From contig CAJVPJ010000044.1 in assembly GCA_910592205.1 (NCBI GenBank), positions 1 to 58,444 of the forward strand: a DNA stretch of 58,444 nt, read 5' to 3'. Origin of the DNA: Paraglomus occultum (taxonomy: Eukaryota > Glomeromycota > Glomeromycetes > Paraglomerales > Paraglomeraceae). Below, one piece after another: positions 22,322 to 33,240 of the stretch (positions are counted from its first letter, which is position 1; each line of letters starts with the position of its first letter). The position numbers and the translations under genes are program-made. The notes beneath the pieces are model-generated. The model did not search any database. It saw only the letters and a list, made by a program, of their open reading frames with translations, and had not been told where the DNA came from.

Positions 22322-22483
22322 AGATTTTTAGACGCCGTGAGAAGTGTGTCATATAGACAAATAAACACACCCTTTTGTTTACTTGTTACACGACATCTAA
22401 AGAGAACATTCGTTCCAACTTAGCATTCCTATAGTTCTCAATCGTAGTCAGCAGGATAAAGTCCGATCATCCGTAATCATAAT
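22322..22483. other. Short convergent gap
   Basis: 160 bp between the stop of the epimerase gene and the stop of RPO41. It must hold both 3' ends. Confidence 0.5.
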
Positions 22484-25400
22484 TTAATGGAAAAAATATT
22501 TGCTTTTCCTCACACATTCTATATCAAAACTACCTTTCGGAGGTAACGGAGGAAATGAGATCTCCTCCCACATATGTACATATTTCTTGACGTTCGTTTT
22601 TCTTGGACCCCCTACCTTTGTTGTCTTTGCGTCTTCATATTCATCGTCCATAATTAAATTAATGTCTGTCTCATCATCTACAGCCAATGCTTCAACATCC
22701 AAGTCCGATTCAATCGGATCGGCTGCTAGCATTAAATCGAGCCCTTCTATGTCCTCAATTGCATCTAGTGTGGGTGTCTCTTCCATCTCTTCTATTATTT
22801 CTTTTTCAATAATTTCTATTGCTTTTATGTTGTTTCGGATTGCTGCTTCTTTGTTGCGCTTTTCGAATTCTTCTAGCGTCATAGATACCGGTACTATATA
22901 TCCCTTATAACGTTCGACGAATTCATTTCGCACATTTTCCATTATGGGTTCACGGTGAAGGGCTATGAACTGTTCGCGTAAAATCTTATTCATTTTGGAT
23001 ACATCACATGCATGTGTCCAGTAACTGTCATGTACGGCAGCAAATGTCAAATTGTTCACTTTACACTCTAAAGCAGACATAAGCATATGAGTAGCATCAA
23101 GAGAATGAATGAAGTTGGGCGGAAAAGCTGAACGTTGCCTAGCACTATCAACGGGACTAGGATTAGTCGGATCCTGAACCATTATAGTTTGAAGGTTAGT
23201 TTTTATCGACTTCCTGCCTAACTTGCGATATGGTTGGACTATGGGCAGTCCTAGGGGCGTTGTCCACACCACGGCTGTCATTTGGTTAGATTTGGCTTGC
23301 GTAGGAGAAATTTTAATTACTGATCGTTTCTTGGGCCCAGCCAATACTGGATCGTCCTCATTATCAAAATCTATTTCTTCATTTTCTTCTTCAGCCCGCA
23401 TTTCGTGTTCAGACTTCATAACAACGTCAGGAGGAACGCTTTTTGATATTAACTCCGCAGACTCATTCAGCCAATCCTGTATAGCTCGAGCTCCGGAAAA
23501 CATTTCGCCCAAACATAGAAAGACCTTCTTGGCGATATATCCAGCAAGAACATCAATTTTATCTTCGGGTAAGCCTTTTATTTCTCGCAGACGGTTTGAG
23601 ATTTGTGTGCGAGCACCTACGAACGTCACTCCATATACATTGGTCATCACAGTCTGCTTGACAATTTTACGGTTTATTATACCACTTAGGATATTAGCAT
23701 TCTCATCACCTTTCTCAGCATCTTCTTTAATCATTTGGCCCACTCTCGTAGCTACACCAGTGTAGATATCAGCAGGTGTTTCTGAGGGAAATAAATTGAC
23801 CTGCATGGCGCCCTCTAGATCACCGCCCAATGCTGCATAGTGTTGAAGTCCGTTGCATGTACCGTCCTGATGTACGGGAATACGAGATAAATATTCGTGC
23901 GGTTTGCCAGACTTCACTGCTTTTGCTATTTCGAAGCATGTAGCTAGACATTGCCAGGGATCTTCTGCCTTTAACCACCATTTATTGCCTGTTAATGGTC
24001 GCTCGGCTGAATCTATAATGTCATCCATGTGATCATCAGTGAACCTTATTCTTTCTTCGAACGGTTGTTTATCATATCCAGCCAGATTAGCCAAGTGAAT
24101 CTTTAACCAGTTGAAGCCCTCTTCGCCTAGACGTTTAGCTTCGTCGAACATTAAAAGACCACGGCACAAGTCGTTTCCAAGGTGATTAAAGTGAGGAGGG
24201 ATTGTATATGCTCGACCGCGGAAGTCGAGACTGTGAGGGAAATACATCGGATCATTAAGGAACTACGCGCGGCATAAATAAAAAGTGCTTAGCAATTGAA
24301 TAAAAAAAAATACGCTATAACACCCAAGAATACTTACAGCCCTAGCAATTTCAACTTTGTAATTGGCAGAGCACCTTTCAGAGTGATCACCCTGAATTCT
24401 GCTACGTATTTTCCTCATCTGTTTCATCCATTCGCTTCTAGCCTTAGCGTTAACATCATAATCATCAGGCTTCGGAGGCAATTCTAAATCTTGCTCGGCA
24501 GATGGTATACCGCCAATGCTTTGTTTACTATTCCATACTTCCAATACCACATTATATACGTTTTTGTTTATTGCCCATCGAGTGGACCCTAGTACATCTA
24601 GTCCAGCAAAGACTTTTGTCAAGTGTCCCGCTTTTGAAGCCTCTCTGAGATATTGACGTTGTTCAGGGCTATCGCGAATTCTCATTGCAAGGTCTAGAAA
24701 TGAAAGGCGTGCATCCTACGTCAATATAAAAGAACATGCGTAAAAGAACTGAGCAATTTAATATATACTTTTAGTTTTGTAGTAGCCACCAGACTTGTGT
24801 GATAGCCATGGACGGGGCGGTACGAGCATCGGAAGCATACGTGGATGTATGGCATCGCGGACACGATCTTTGGTGAGCAGTTCAATTAAGCTATCGGCAA
24901 ATTTTATGATACCAATTCTTTTGCCTTTGATACATTCGTAGGTATGGTAAAATGCGGGTAGTTCGTCCTGTCTGATATCGAGAAGAGGAAAAGAGTCATG
25001 GCGGAAAGGTAGTTGATAATTTGTAACAAAGATGATCGCAGATGCCGATATTAACTGGTCTAAGAGGTGATAGATTCAACAACAATGCTTTAAAGAATAC
25101 TATTACACTCGCTAGCGTCATGCAACAGATGGTACTTACATGGTCTCTTTGGCTGCCCTGTTTGTGATTTTAGCTGGGACTTTTGCGCAGCTTATTAGAA
25201 GTGAAACTAAGATGGAGCCAACCTAAACGAAACAAAAACGTTTAGATTACGGCAAGGACACGCAAAACTAACGACATGACGTTTAAGACTATATAAAAGT
25301 CCTACCTTTGCTTTAACAGCTACTGGCCAAGAGGGTTTCCAGTCTGTGGGGAGCTGTTCGTTCTGATACTTTTCGATTGCTCGACGGACGGCCATGTGAA

Positions 25401-27263
25401 ATAACTTCCCAGACGAATATAATGCCTGTATCGTCAAATCACGCTCTATCTGCTCATAATAATTCAATACGTTTTATTTACCAAACTTCACATTCAACTG
25501 CAATATATCCCATCAATTTAATTATAATTAGCCTACCATCTTCCTATTATTCTTCTTCTTGATCTGTTCTGCATTGTACTCGTTCTCAACTGCCTTGCCT
25601 ACGGAAATGACCGTGGCTGCCGTCTTCATTCCATTAGTATATCCGCTGATTGTTTGTAATCTCATCAATTCAAGAATAGTGACAGACGACAATTTCTCTG
25701 CCTTGAGTAAACGAAGAAATGGACCGTATTGTTTGCGTTCAGGGTCTAGTCATACAAATTCCATTAAGACAGCCAGATTATATACTTTCAATATGTGTTA
25801 CCAATGCTTTCTATCATTTACTGCTTACTTACCATCTTTCATGATTTCGACTCGTTCGAGCTCTTCTGCGATAAGAGGAACGAGTTTGGTGTGCCAATCC
25901 CAGAGAATTTCCTTGAGTTCGGTCAATTTCTTGATTTTAAACCCTATACCGCGTTTGAGCATTTCATCCGTTTTGACCTGCCACCGCTCTATGGCTGCTT
26001 GATATGCATTCTCTTCCAACTTCATTTGTCGTTCGAAATCGGTTAAATCCCTCTCGCTCACGGCTACGAGTTGCTCCTTCATTAATCTCACACCAATGGC
26101 CTATTTTCATAAATTATTACAGCAGATTGAGCAGTATCAATGTATTTGCCAACATTTGGTATAATTAGATGTCGTTTCACAGATATATCAGACATCGCCA
26201 ACAAAAGTCACGTATGAAGCATACATCAATAGCGATGGGGGCTGAGCCTGCTTCCATTGGTTGCTCGACATCTTCTTCTTCATCAACTGAGATATTTCTA
26301 ATTGATTCCAATAATTCTTCTTGCTGTGCGGCTGAGAGGATATTGCCTTCCCCTTTTAGCATCTACGATGGAGTGTCTACAATCAGTTTGAATTCAATTG
26401 CAAGTGAATCGAATACCACAAATTACCTGGATTAGATTTTGTCGCTCTTTCTGTGTAAAGTTTAAGTGTTCCACCATCAGCGTAATAGGTATACCACTCA
26501 TTTGCATTTGCTCAAGTACACCAGTCAACACGGCAACAAATTTACGGCCCTCTTCTTCTCTTTTCAATGTAAGGTTCGATTATGATTAACATTGTTGATG
26601 TACGTACATGTTAATCAGCAATTGCATATCATACACTTACCTTAGAAATATTTTTGTGATCAACCCATAAGTGGACAAATCAGGCTTTATGTTCGCGTCA
26701 TTCAAATATTGGAAGAAATTCATCACCTTTCTGTAATTAGGGGTTCCTGGTTCTTCCAAGAACGCTTCAAGGAAGGCATTATACACTCTTATATCTAAAG
26801 CCTTACGCATTTCTGGTGTACTATTCTTCTCCAATCGCTCCAATATTTTTTCAGCACGGCCTATATGTCGTGTCTTCAAACAGGCGTACATTATTGCCAA
26901 TTGTTCCGAAAAGACTGATTGTTGCATGGTGCCTGGTCCTTTCATGCCAAGTCGAGTCTGGGGAAGAATTAACGGCTTAAATTCATTGGAAGAGGGAAAT
27001 GAAGGCAGATCAGGAGGATTATCAAGAAGATTAGAATGTGTTGCTGTTGACTGGTGTCTGAGTGGAACATGGAAGAAGCATAGGGATCGGTAAGGAAGAT
27101 GGAAAGGGATGTGGAAATGATAAGGGTTGCGGTGAGAGGAAAGCGGATATGGAGATTTTCGGGTAAAGATCAGATATAAACGGAGATTATTGTTAGTCGT
27201 ACGATGTATAGAATGGGAAGGACATCTGGATTTTGTAGTTCGTGGCAATGGGAAAGTGAACAT
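22484..27263 (-). CDS. RPO41: Mitochondrial DNA-directed RNA polymerase (T7-like)
   Basis: This is the single-subunit polymerase that transcribes mitochondrial DNA and primes its replication. Ten exons close in frame: 26641-27263, 26427-26559, 26225-26362, 25833-26100, 25537-25745, 25306-25449, 25140-25222, 24769-24971, 24338-24693 and 22484-24262, for 1311 aa. The N-terminus is Arg/Ser-rich and free of acidic residues, as expected for a mitochondrial presequence, then a PPR-like segment (AEKILERLEKNS, VYNAFLEAFLEE). Catalytic-core blocks include PMLVPPRPW, FPHSLDFRGRAY, HQDGTCNGLQHYAALGGD (catalytic Asp), KQTVMTNVYGVTFVGAR (Lys/Tyr of the O helix) and FAAVHDSYWTHA (second catalytic Asp). The terminus KGSFDIE...SKYFFH is the conserved family end. 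Odd points are an acidic insert (AEEENEEIDFDNEDD) in the fingers region and an acidic stretch of roughly 100 residues just before the conserved C-terminus. Confidence 0.96.
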
Positions 27264-29743
27264 TGTTTTTGATCGTTTTATATAGCAATGTGATAATAAA
27301 TGCGATTTGGGATCGTCTGGGGTTTAAAAAAAATTTTTTTTGAAATGTTCATCAAATCAAGATCTCGGGTAGGTCACCTGTTTCAAGCTTTCCAATCGGA
27401 GAAGCTAACCACGATTTGGGCGATCAATGTTCAAACTTTAACTCGAGATTAAAGAATGCTGGGAAGTCAAATTATCCGAAAACAGCAAGTATCATTTCAT
27501 GACCAAAACGTGTAATGATCGTTATGACGGCTTTAATCGTTGAAATAACTTGGGAAATGTAATTTTTGACATTTAGGGTTAGACCCCGTTAAATTGTCGC
27601 GTCACATGGAATTTTTATCCTTTATGGGTTAATTATTATAATTATGACAGATCAATATTCCGTGAGCCTTCAGAATGGAATATTGAGCTTATAAACGCAT
27701 GTAATCGGAAAACAAAAAGAATCAGAATAGGCTTTCCATTACGTGTCTCACTTAATTGCCAAGTCTAAGGAAGAAGCGAAGCCCAAAAATCGCTGATAAG
27801 TAAACGTATTTAACTCTTTAATAATAAATCAGAAGATTTTTATGCCCAAGCCAAGTGGTTTCGGAGCGCATATTTGTCTACTTAGTTGTTGCCTTTAACT
27901 GGTGGAATAATCTCTAAATTTTTGGAATTTAGAGCCGAATTTCGTGTGCTAGCGATTTCTTCGCTGTCCATGATCGTAGATAAACAAGAATCTTTTCTTG
28001 ATTACCACAATCGAAGGAGCGTGATAGTTTGCTTGACGTCACAACTATTCATACTTTTTCTTTTCAGCGATTAAAATATTAAATCTCGCTAGACGCCGAG
28101 CGTAACCTAGTTGCAACAGAATGCGGGTAACTCATAAATTATAACATTGTCATAGGTTAACGATATCCCGAAATGATATGGAATTAGCTTCCAGTTTATT
28201 AAATTACATATCTGGTAGTTAATGAGGATTAATTGTTCTATATTGAGCAAGTTTTTGCGCGTATTATAATAAGTTTTCTGTTGTGGATGACCAATTTCCG
28301 CTTGTAAGTACAAAAATGCTACCTAAGCGGAGGTATCAAAAATAGACAGCATTGGATGGAATCGATATGGTCCTCGTACAATTTATCGATGACGAAATTT
28401 TAGTATCTACTTAATGCAAGAATTCAAGTAAGCGAGTTTCCTTCCAAACGAATTTAATGTAATAATTGTCCTTTTAAAATAGTTCTCTATATTTTAATAA
28501 ACAGGTTATTCATTTATTTATTCGTTCCAGAAATGATATTACTTTTTCTGGACTAACGAAGCTAACATGACATTATACGGTAAGCGACAGGTTGGTGATT
28601 CAAGGAAGCCGACTTTGCGTCCCAGTTTTTCCTTTTTAATGTTTTGACTTCGGGGTACGCCGTAGGCATTAAAAGTGGGAGTGGCTTTACAATTAATTGG
28701 CCTGAGTTTTGTTTTAGTTCATTATCAACTTGGTTAATATGAAAGCATAAAACGCTTAGGTGATTCTTGCTAGTCGAATTTATTTAATCCGACCGACTTT
28801 AGTAATTAATCCCGGTCTTAAATTCCATAGAAAATTTATGACATTTGACCGAAATTCCACTCCTGATAAAATATCAACTGCTTTACCGAAGTGGATAAAT
28901 TAAAAACACGAGCTAGTTATAAGAAGTATTTGTGAAGAAATACTATAACAAAATTATGCAATAAAGAACTTCAAAACTCGAAAAACCGATAATTTGCAAA
29001 ATTTATGACTTCTTTCAATTCCAACACATATGAGATATAAAGAAATTGTAAATTATGATGAAAATGAAAAATTGGTAATAATTATGGTAATAATACTGTA
29101 ATACTAATAGCAAGAGTAAGAAAATGGTTACTGTATATCATTCACAGTGTAAATCTTTTTGTTGGGAATTAAACGTGCACAATTTAACAAACAATTCTGT
29201 CTTGTAAATTCTTTATTCAACATGCTATAAGTTCGAAGCATACAAGTTACCCCTGGTCGGTTTATTTTTCTGAACGTCAAACGCGAAAAATGATTGAGAA
29301 TGTAAGCTGTTCAAAATTAACAATAGAATTTACAACTCTTAATTTTTAAACGAGCTACTTATTATTTGTGCTATTTGTTATAGATTAATAGATAACGAGC
29401 ATTTTGTATTACAGTAGTATTATTACTAGTGTTTCGAGAGTCATCGCATTGTATAATATCAAAGCCTATGTTATATTTATAACTATTACTTTATTTGACA
29501 ATTGTATAAAAGTAGCAAACGCGTCGCTTGTCACGTAATCGAATTTTAACTTTCAGTGTGTATTGTGGTTGAGTTTAGGCGAAAGGCACGTTCCGTAAAA
29601 CTTCATTGCCTGATAAACTTGAACCGTCATGTAAAAAATTATTGGGTTATGACTAACATCCCAATCCCGCATACAGATAAACGACTTTGTCGACAGGACA
29701 AATATATGTGACCGAATTTTGTCTTTTGTAGAGCTTAATAATA
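27264..29743. other. Long intergenic region, no gene seen
   Basis: 2.5 kb of AT-rich DNA upstream of RPO41. I see no coding segment, RNA gene or clear repeat. It should hold the RPO41 promoter at its left end. Confidence 0.45.
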
Positions 29744-29965
29744 TTGTTAAATCTAAATTTGAACTCGGCAAACTTTTTTGCTAATACTAAAGTGAATTGG
29801 CGGTTTCAACAAAGTAGTAAACCCAAAACATACAAACCAACTCGCCAAGAACGTCCAAAGAGGGTTTCCCCTAATGTTCACCATCATATGCTTAAAGCTA
29901 GAGATGGGCATCTTATATTTCGACCTGATATAAATCCAACAGTCTTGTTTAAAAAAATTATATGA
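29744..29965 (+). CDS. Unrecognised 73-aa basic open frame
   Basis: A short frame rich in Lys, Arg, Pro and His (KPKTYKPTRQERPKRVSP, HHHMLKARDGHLIFRPD), ending in a stop and followed by a continuation of similar flavour after it. The composition is not random, but I do not recognise it. It could be a fragment of a repeat gene. No splice partners were found. Confidence 0.2.
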   Translation: MLNLNLNSANFFANTKVNWRFQQSSKPKTYKPTRQERPKRVSPNVHHHMLKARDGHLIFRPDINPTVLFKKII

Positions 29966-30433
29966 GAAAAAGTCAAAACGCTGAGCGAAATGTTAAGGCA
30001 CTCGCTAACAATGAGCTTTCAAATATGAAATCATAGTGGTACTTTGCACTTGAAAAAAGATGCATGATTTGGCTGTGGTCGGTGAATGCTTTTCACAATA
30101 AGTTTGATAATTCATGTTATTACACCATTGATTCTTGCGTATTGTGATATTTTGTAATCCTTCTTTTATTGTTCCCATACTATAATAATTCTTCATGTAT
30201 TGCACAAAGATAATGGTTCATGTTTATTTTAGCATTTAACACAGTCACTCAATATGTATAATAATATCCTAGGACGTGTATACAGCTCATCATTTCTACC
30301 CAAAAGTAACCGAAGATCCACCACCCGGGGGTCTTAAGACACTATAGAAGAAGGAATTATTTAGTCTCCGTAACATAATCTGTATCAATGACAACATGGA
30401 ATTACCGTTCTCCCCACACCGTATATCGAATCA
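29966..30433. other. 3' flank of the NTF2-like gene
   Basis: No gene seen. Presumably the 3' UTR and downstream region of the minus-strand gene ending at 30434. Confidence 0.4.
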
Positions 30434-32153
30434 TTAATTGAATACGTACCGACTGGAAGGTTTCACGTTATTCCTGCTTCTTCCCACAGGATCATTGTCA
30501 CCCAATCTCCCACCAGTATCATCTCCTATTACGACGCTGGACTCGAATTGAGACTTGCCACGTCGTTTAGTCGAACCAGAAATTCCAGAGGAAACAGAGG
30601 CATTGTCATCATGATCGTCGGCAATCGTGAATTGGGATGCATTCTTATTGGCATTGTATTTCGTATTTGTGACTGAACATGCAGTGCCCAGAAAACAAAA
30701 GAATTGAATAAAGCAATGCACGAATGGAAAATCTTCATAATAACATACGAGTCACTTACGTTCAGCCGGAGAAGTGTCAAACACAGACGATTTTCCACCG
30801 GTACCACCAGGTTGAAGTACACGGCTACTGGTATGAATAGTGCGTCGGGATGGATCCTCTGATAATAAATCATCCAAACACGTTGTCTTTAATAAGTTCA
30901 AACAAGCTTCAAAGTCAATTCACTATTCATCGCCAACTTACGGTTTATCTGGCCAGAAACGCCAGAAGAAACAGAGGCATTATCATCATGGTCGTCAGCA
31001 ATTGTGAACTGGGTTGCATTTTTATTGGGATTGTATCTCGTATTTGTGGCTGAACATGCGGTATGAGAAGCAAAAGAGTTGAGTAAGGCAATGCACGAAT
31101 GGAAACCTCCTCATAAATAAATACATGCAATATACGAGCCCGCTTACGTTCAGCCGGAGAAGTGTCGAACACGGATGATTTTCCGCCGGTACCACCGGGT
31201 TGAAGTACACGGCTGCTGGTATGAACGTTGCGTCGGGATGGATCCTCTGTTAACAAATGCCGAGATCAGTCATTTAAAAACACGTTTTCTTTAACAATTC
31301 AAAACACGCAAATCATCAGCTTACGATTTATATTCATTTGCGCTACTCCACCAGAAATGTCGTATGGATTCAGGTGGGCTCTAGTAATATCACGGACGGC
31401 ATCGATCTGCCGTTCACCAACGATCGGCCATGAGTTCTTGTCGCTAATACTGTGTACAGGAAGACGAATAAAGCGTCAAATCGGCGAGTAGTTTGCGTAT
31501 TTGAGGCTGTCGAATCGAATGATTAAAAGAATGGTAATTACAGTTTGAGTTGCTTGAGGACTGAGGCTTGATCCCAATAGAGTCTGAAACAAATGTGAAT
31601 AATAAAATGTAATTTATGTTTAGTCGACCTTTCATATCTCGTTATTGTTTAAAACAAGCATCGGGTTAGTTACCGAATAGACGAAATCCTATTATTCTCA
31701 AAAGTTGCCGAGGTTACCTATAAACTTGCGAATCATCCAATCAGGCATGACTATATATACGTAATACATAGTGTTCGCCCTCTTATTACGTCAAATATTC
31801 GGTCTTACCACCGGAATAACAATCCTCGCATCAACGGCATGTCGAGAATCCACTCCAGGAATCAGCCACCCGCATTCTCCCGTCAGAAAGGAAATCGTAG
31901 TCTCCGTTTCTTCCACAAGCGCATTGTTTGATACGGTAGTAAATAACACTTTCTCCTTGACATCAACGATACGCCTATCATAAGACCTAGCAAGCAATTG
32001 CCTGACTGCATCATAACCTCGAGCACCCGCTGCGGTGGGAACGAAGACTAATGTAACATTGTCAGTAAAGTGATCTCCGTCGCGTGAACGTTTGTATTCG
32101 GCCCAGATTTCATTGACAGTCATTGTGAGAGCTTTGGTATTGAAGAGAGACAA
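30434..32153 (-). CDS. NTF2/SnoaL-like domain protein with duplicated C-terminal SSRVLQPGG motif exons
   Basis: Eight exons close in frame: 31809-32153, 31674-31717, 31542-31583, 31325-31449, 31148-31246, 30942-31049, 30760-30858 and 30434-30672, for 366 aa. Exons 1-4 encode an NTF2-like fold (VNEIWAEYKRSRDGDHF, ARGYDAVRQLLARSYD, a hydrophobic strand DARIVIPVV, and LYWDQASVLKQL, typical of SnoaL/DUF4440-type domains). Exons 5-6 encode DPSRR..HTSSRVLQPGGT and QFTIADDHDDNASVSSG, and exons 7-8 repeat both almost word for word, so a unit of about 388 bp including introns has been duplicated in tandem. The SSRVLQPGGxGGKSSVF block resembles the short motif of animal Jupiter/HN1 microtubule-associated proteins; that link is inference. 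The start is the ATG at 32153, with a second Met ten codons on (32123) as an alternative. Function unknown. Confidence 0.82.
30471..31246. repeat. Tandem intragenic duplication, two units of about 388 bp
   Basis: Unit 1 is 30859-31246 and unit 2 is about 30471-30858. Each holds a 99-bp exon, an intron and an exon beginning after tgttcag. Exon lengths are identical (99 bp) and both introns keep the same phase, so the duplication is neutral to the frame. Identity is high in exons and still visible in introns (for example gcaatgcacgaatggaaa in both). Confidence 0.9.
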
Positions 32154-33240
32154 AAGTAGCTATGAATGAAAAACGAGCGAGTGGAAGAGATAGTAGAAGG
32201 GAATGTCAGCAATAATGTTAGTGATATTATCAAGTCTGCTTAACATTAAATGACATAGAACCTAATCAAACACTCATATATACCAATTACGCGTTCAAGT
32301 TAATTTCTCTATAATCATACATTCCCTTACTTTACATCCTATTTATCATTGCAAAAAATATGGTTACACATAGTCGAATATTCTTGCTCCTTGTTTCGGT
32401 TGAAGTATAATGATTAGATTGGATGATGATGAAGATTGGAGATTGCCAAACGTTTCAAGTGCCACGCAGACATATTTTCGTCTGAGAATTAACTTGAAAC
32501 ATTTTGTTTTCGCTCTCTCCGAATTGGTCTCTAATATCCAAGTCTTTCTAATTTCCTGCATTGTGTCAGTCGTGTTTTATAAATTGCACTTTCTAGTGTT
32601 CATCAAGAAAATAAACAATCTCTCTTGTCGAACGGAAGAAAATGCCCCTAAAAGTCGCGCTCATTCTATATTAACGATGCATTACGGAACTACGCGTTTT
32701 GCAATAACAGTTCGGGCAAACATACTGAAGCCACTTATTCAGTTGAGCTCAACGTAGAACGTGCGCCTTGAACACTCTTGTGCTTACAATAATTTGGAAG
32801 CTTTAAATAATTGCCTATTCGAAGCAAAAAGTGATTGTTATTCGTAGTTTTCGCCTATAATTTCTAGATCACAGCATGCTTGCAGCACAGACATTCTTAT
32901 TCGCTTTCGGATAAATGCCTTGCACGTAGTGTACTACTCTATGCTCTAAACGTCGAATGGAAAATTGTTAGGTAAATTAGTGTTGACAAGGATGCGTGGT
33001 GCGATGTGAAAGAGGTATCATTTAATGTTAATAAGTTTATAGTTTGATCGATTCAGTTACTGGTTCAAGCAAAATGGTCGCGTTCATGTCTTCTAACCCA
33101 ATGTAGTTAATCATTGCCCTCGTTGACATTCACACGATAATTATGTGTATCTTACGTTAACATTATTTATTATCTCTAGTTATCGTTTGTTTAACATAAT
33201 CTTAAATTAATTTATAACGGCAGAATGACTACTTTCTAGT
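32154..33240. other. Intergenic, no gene seen
   Basis: 1.1 kb between the start of the NTF2-like gene and the stop of the ABC transporter. A 115-codon forward frame at 32410-32757 has no recognisable domain and is treated as chance. The promoter of the NTF2-like gene should be near 32154-32400. Confidence 0.4.

Noticed and set aside
22500-23765. Ser/Ile-rich plus-strand frames of 136 and 180 codons
   Set aside because: They lie opposite the catalytic exon of RPO41 and have only antisense low-complexity composition.
32410-32757. 115-codon plus-strand frame between the NTF2-like gene and the ABC transporter
   Set aside because: It has no recognisable domain, no splice partners and a composition typical of chance AT-rich frames.
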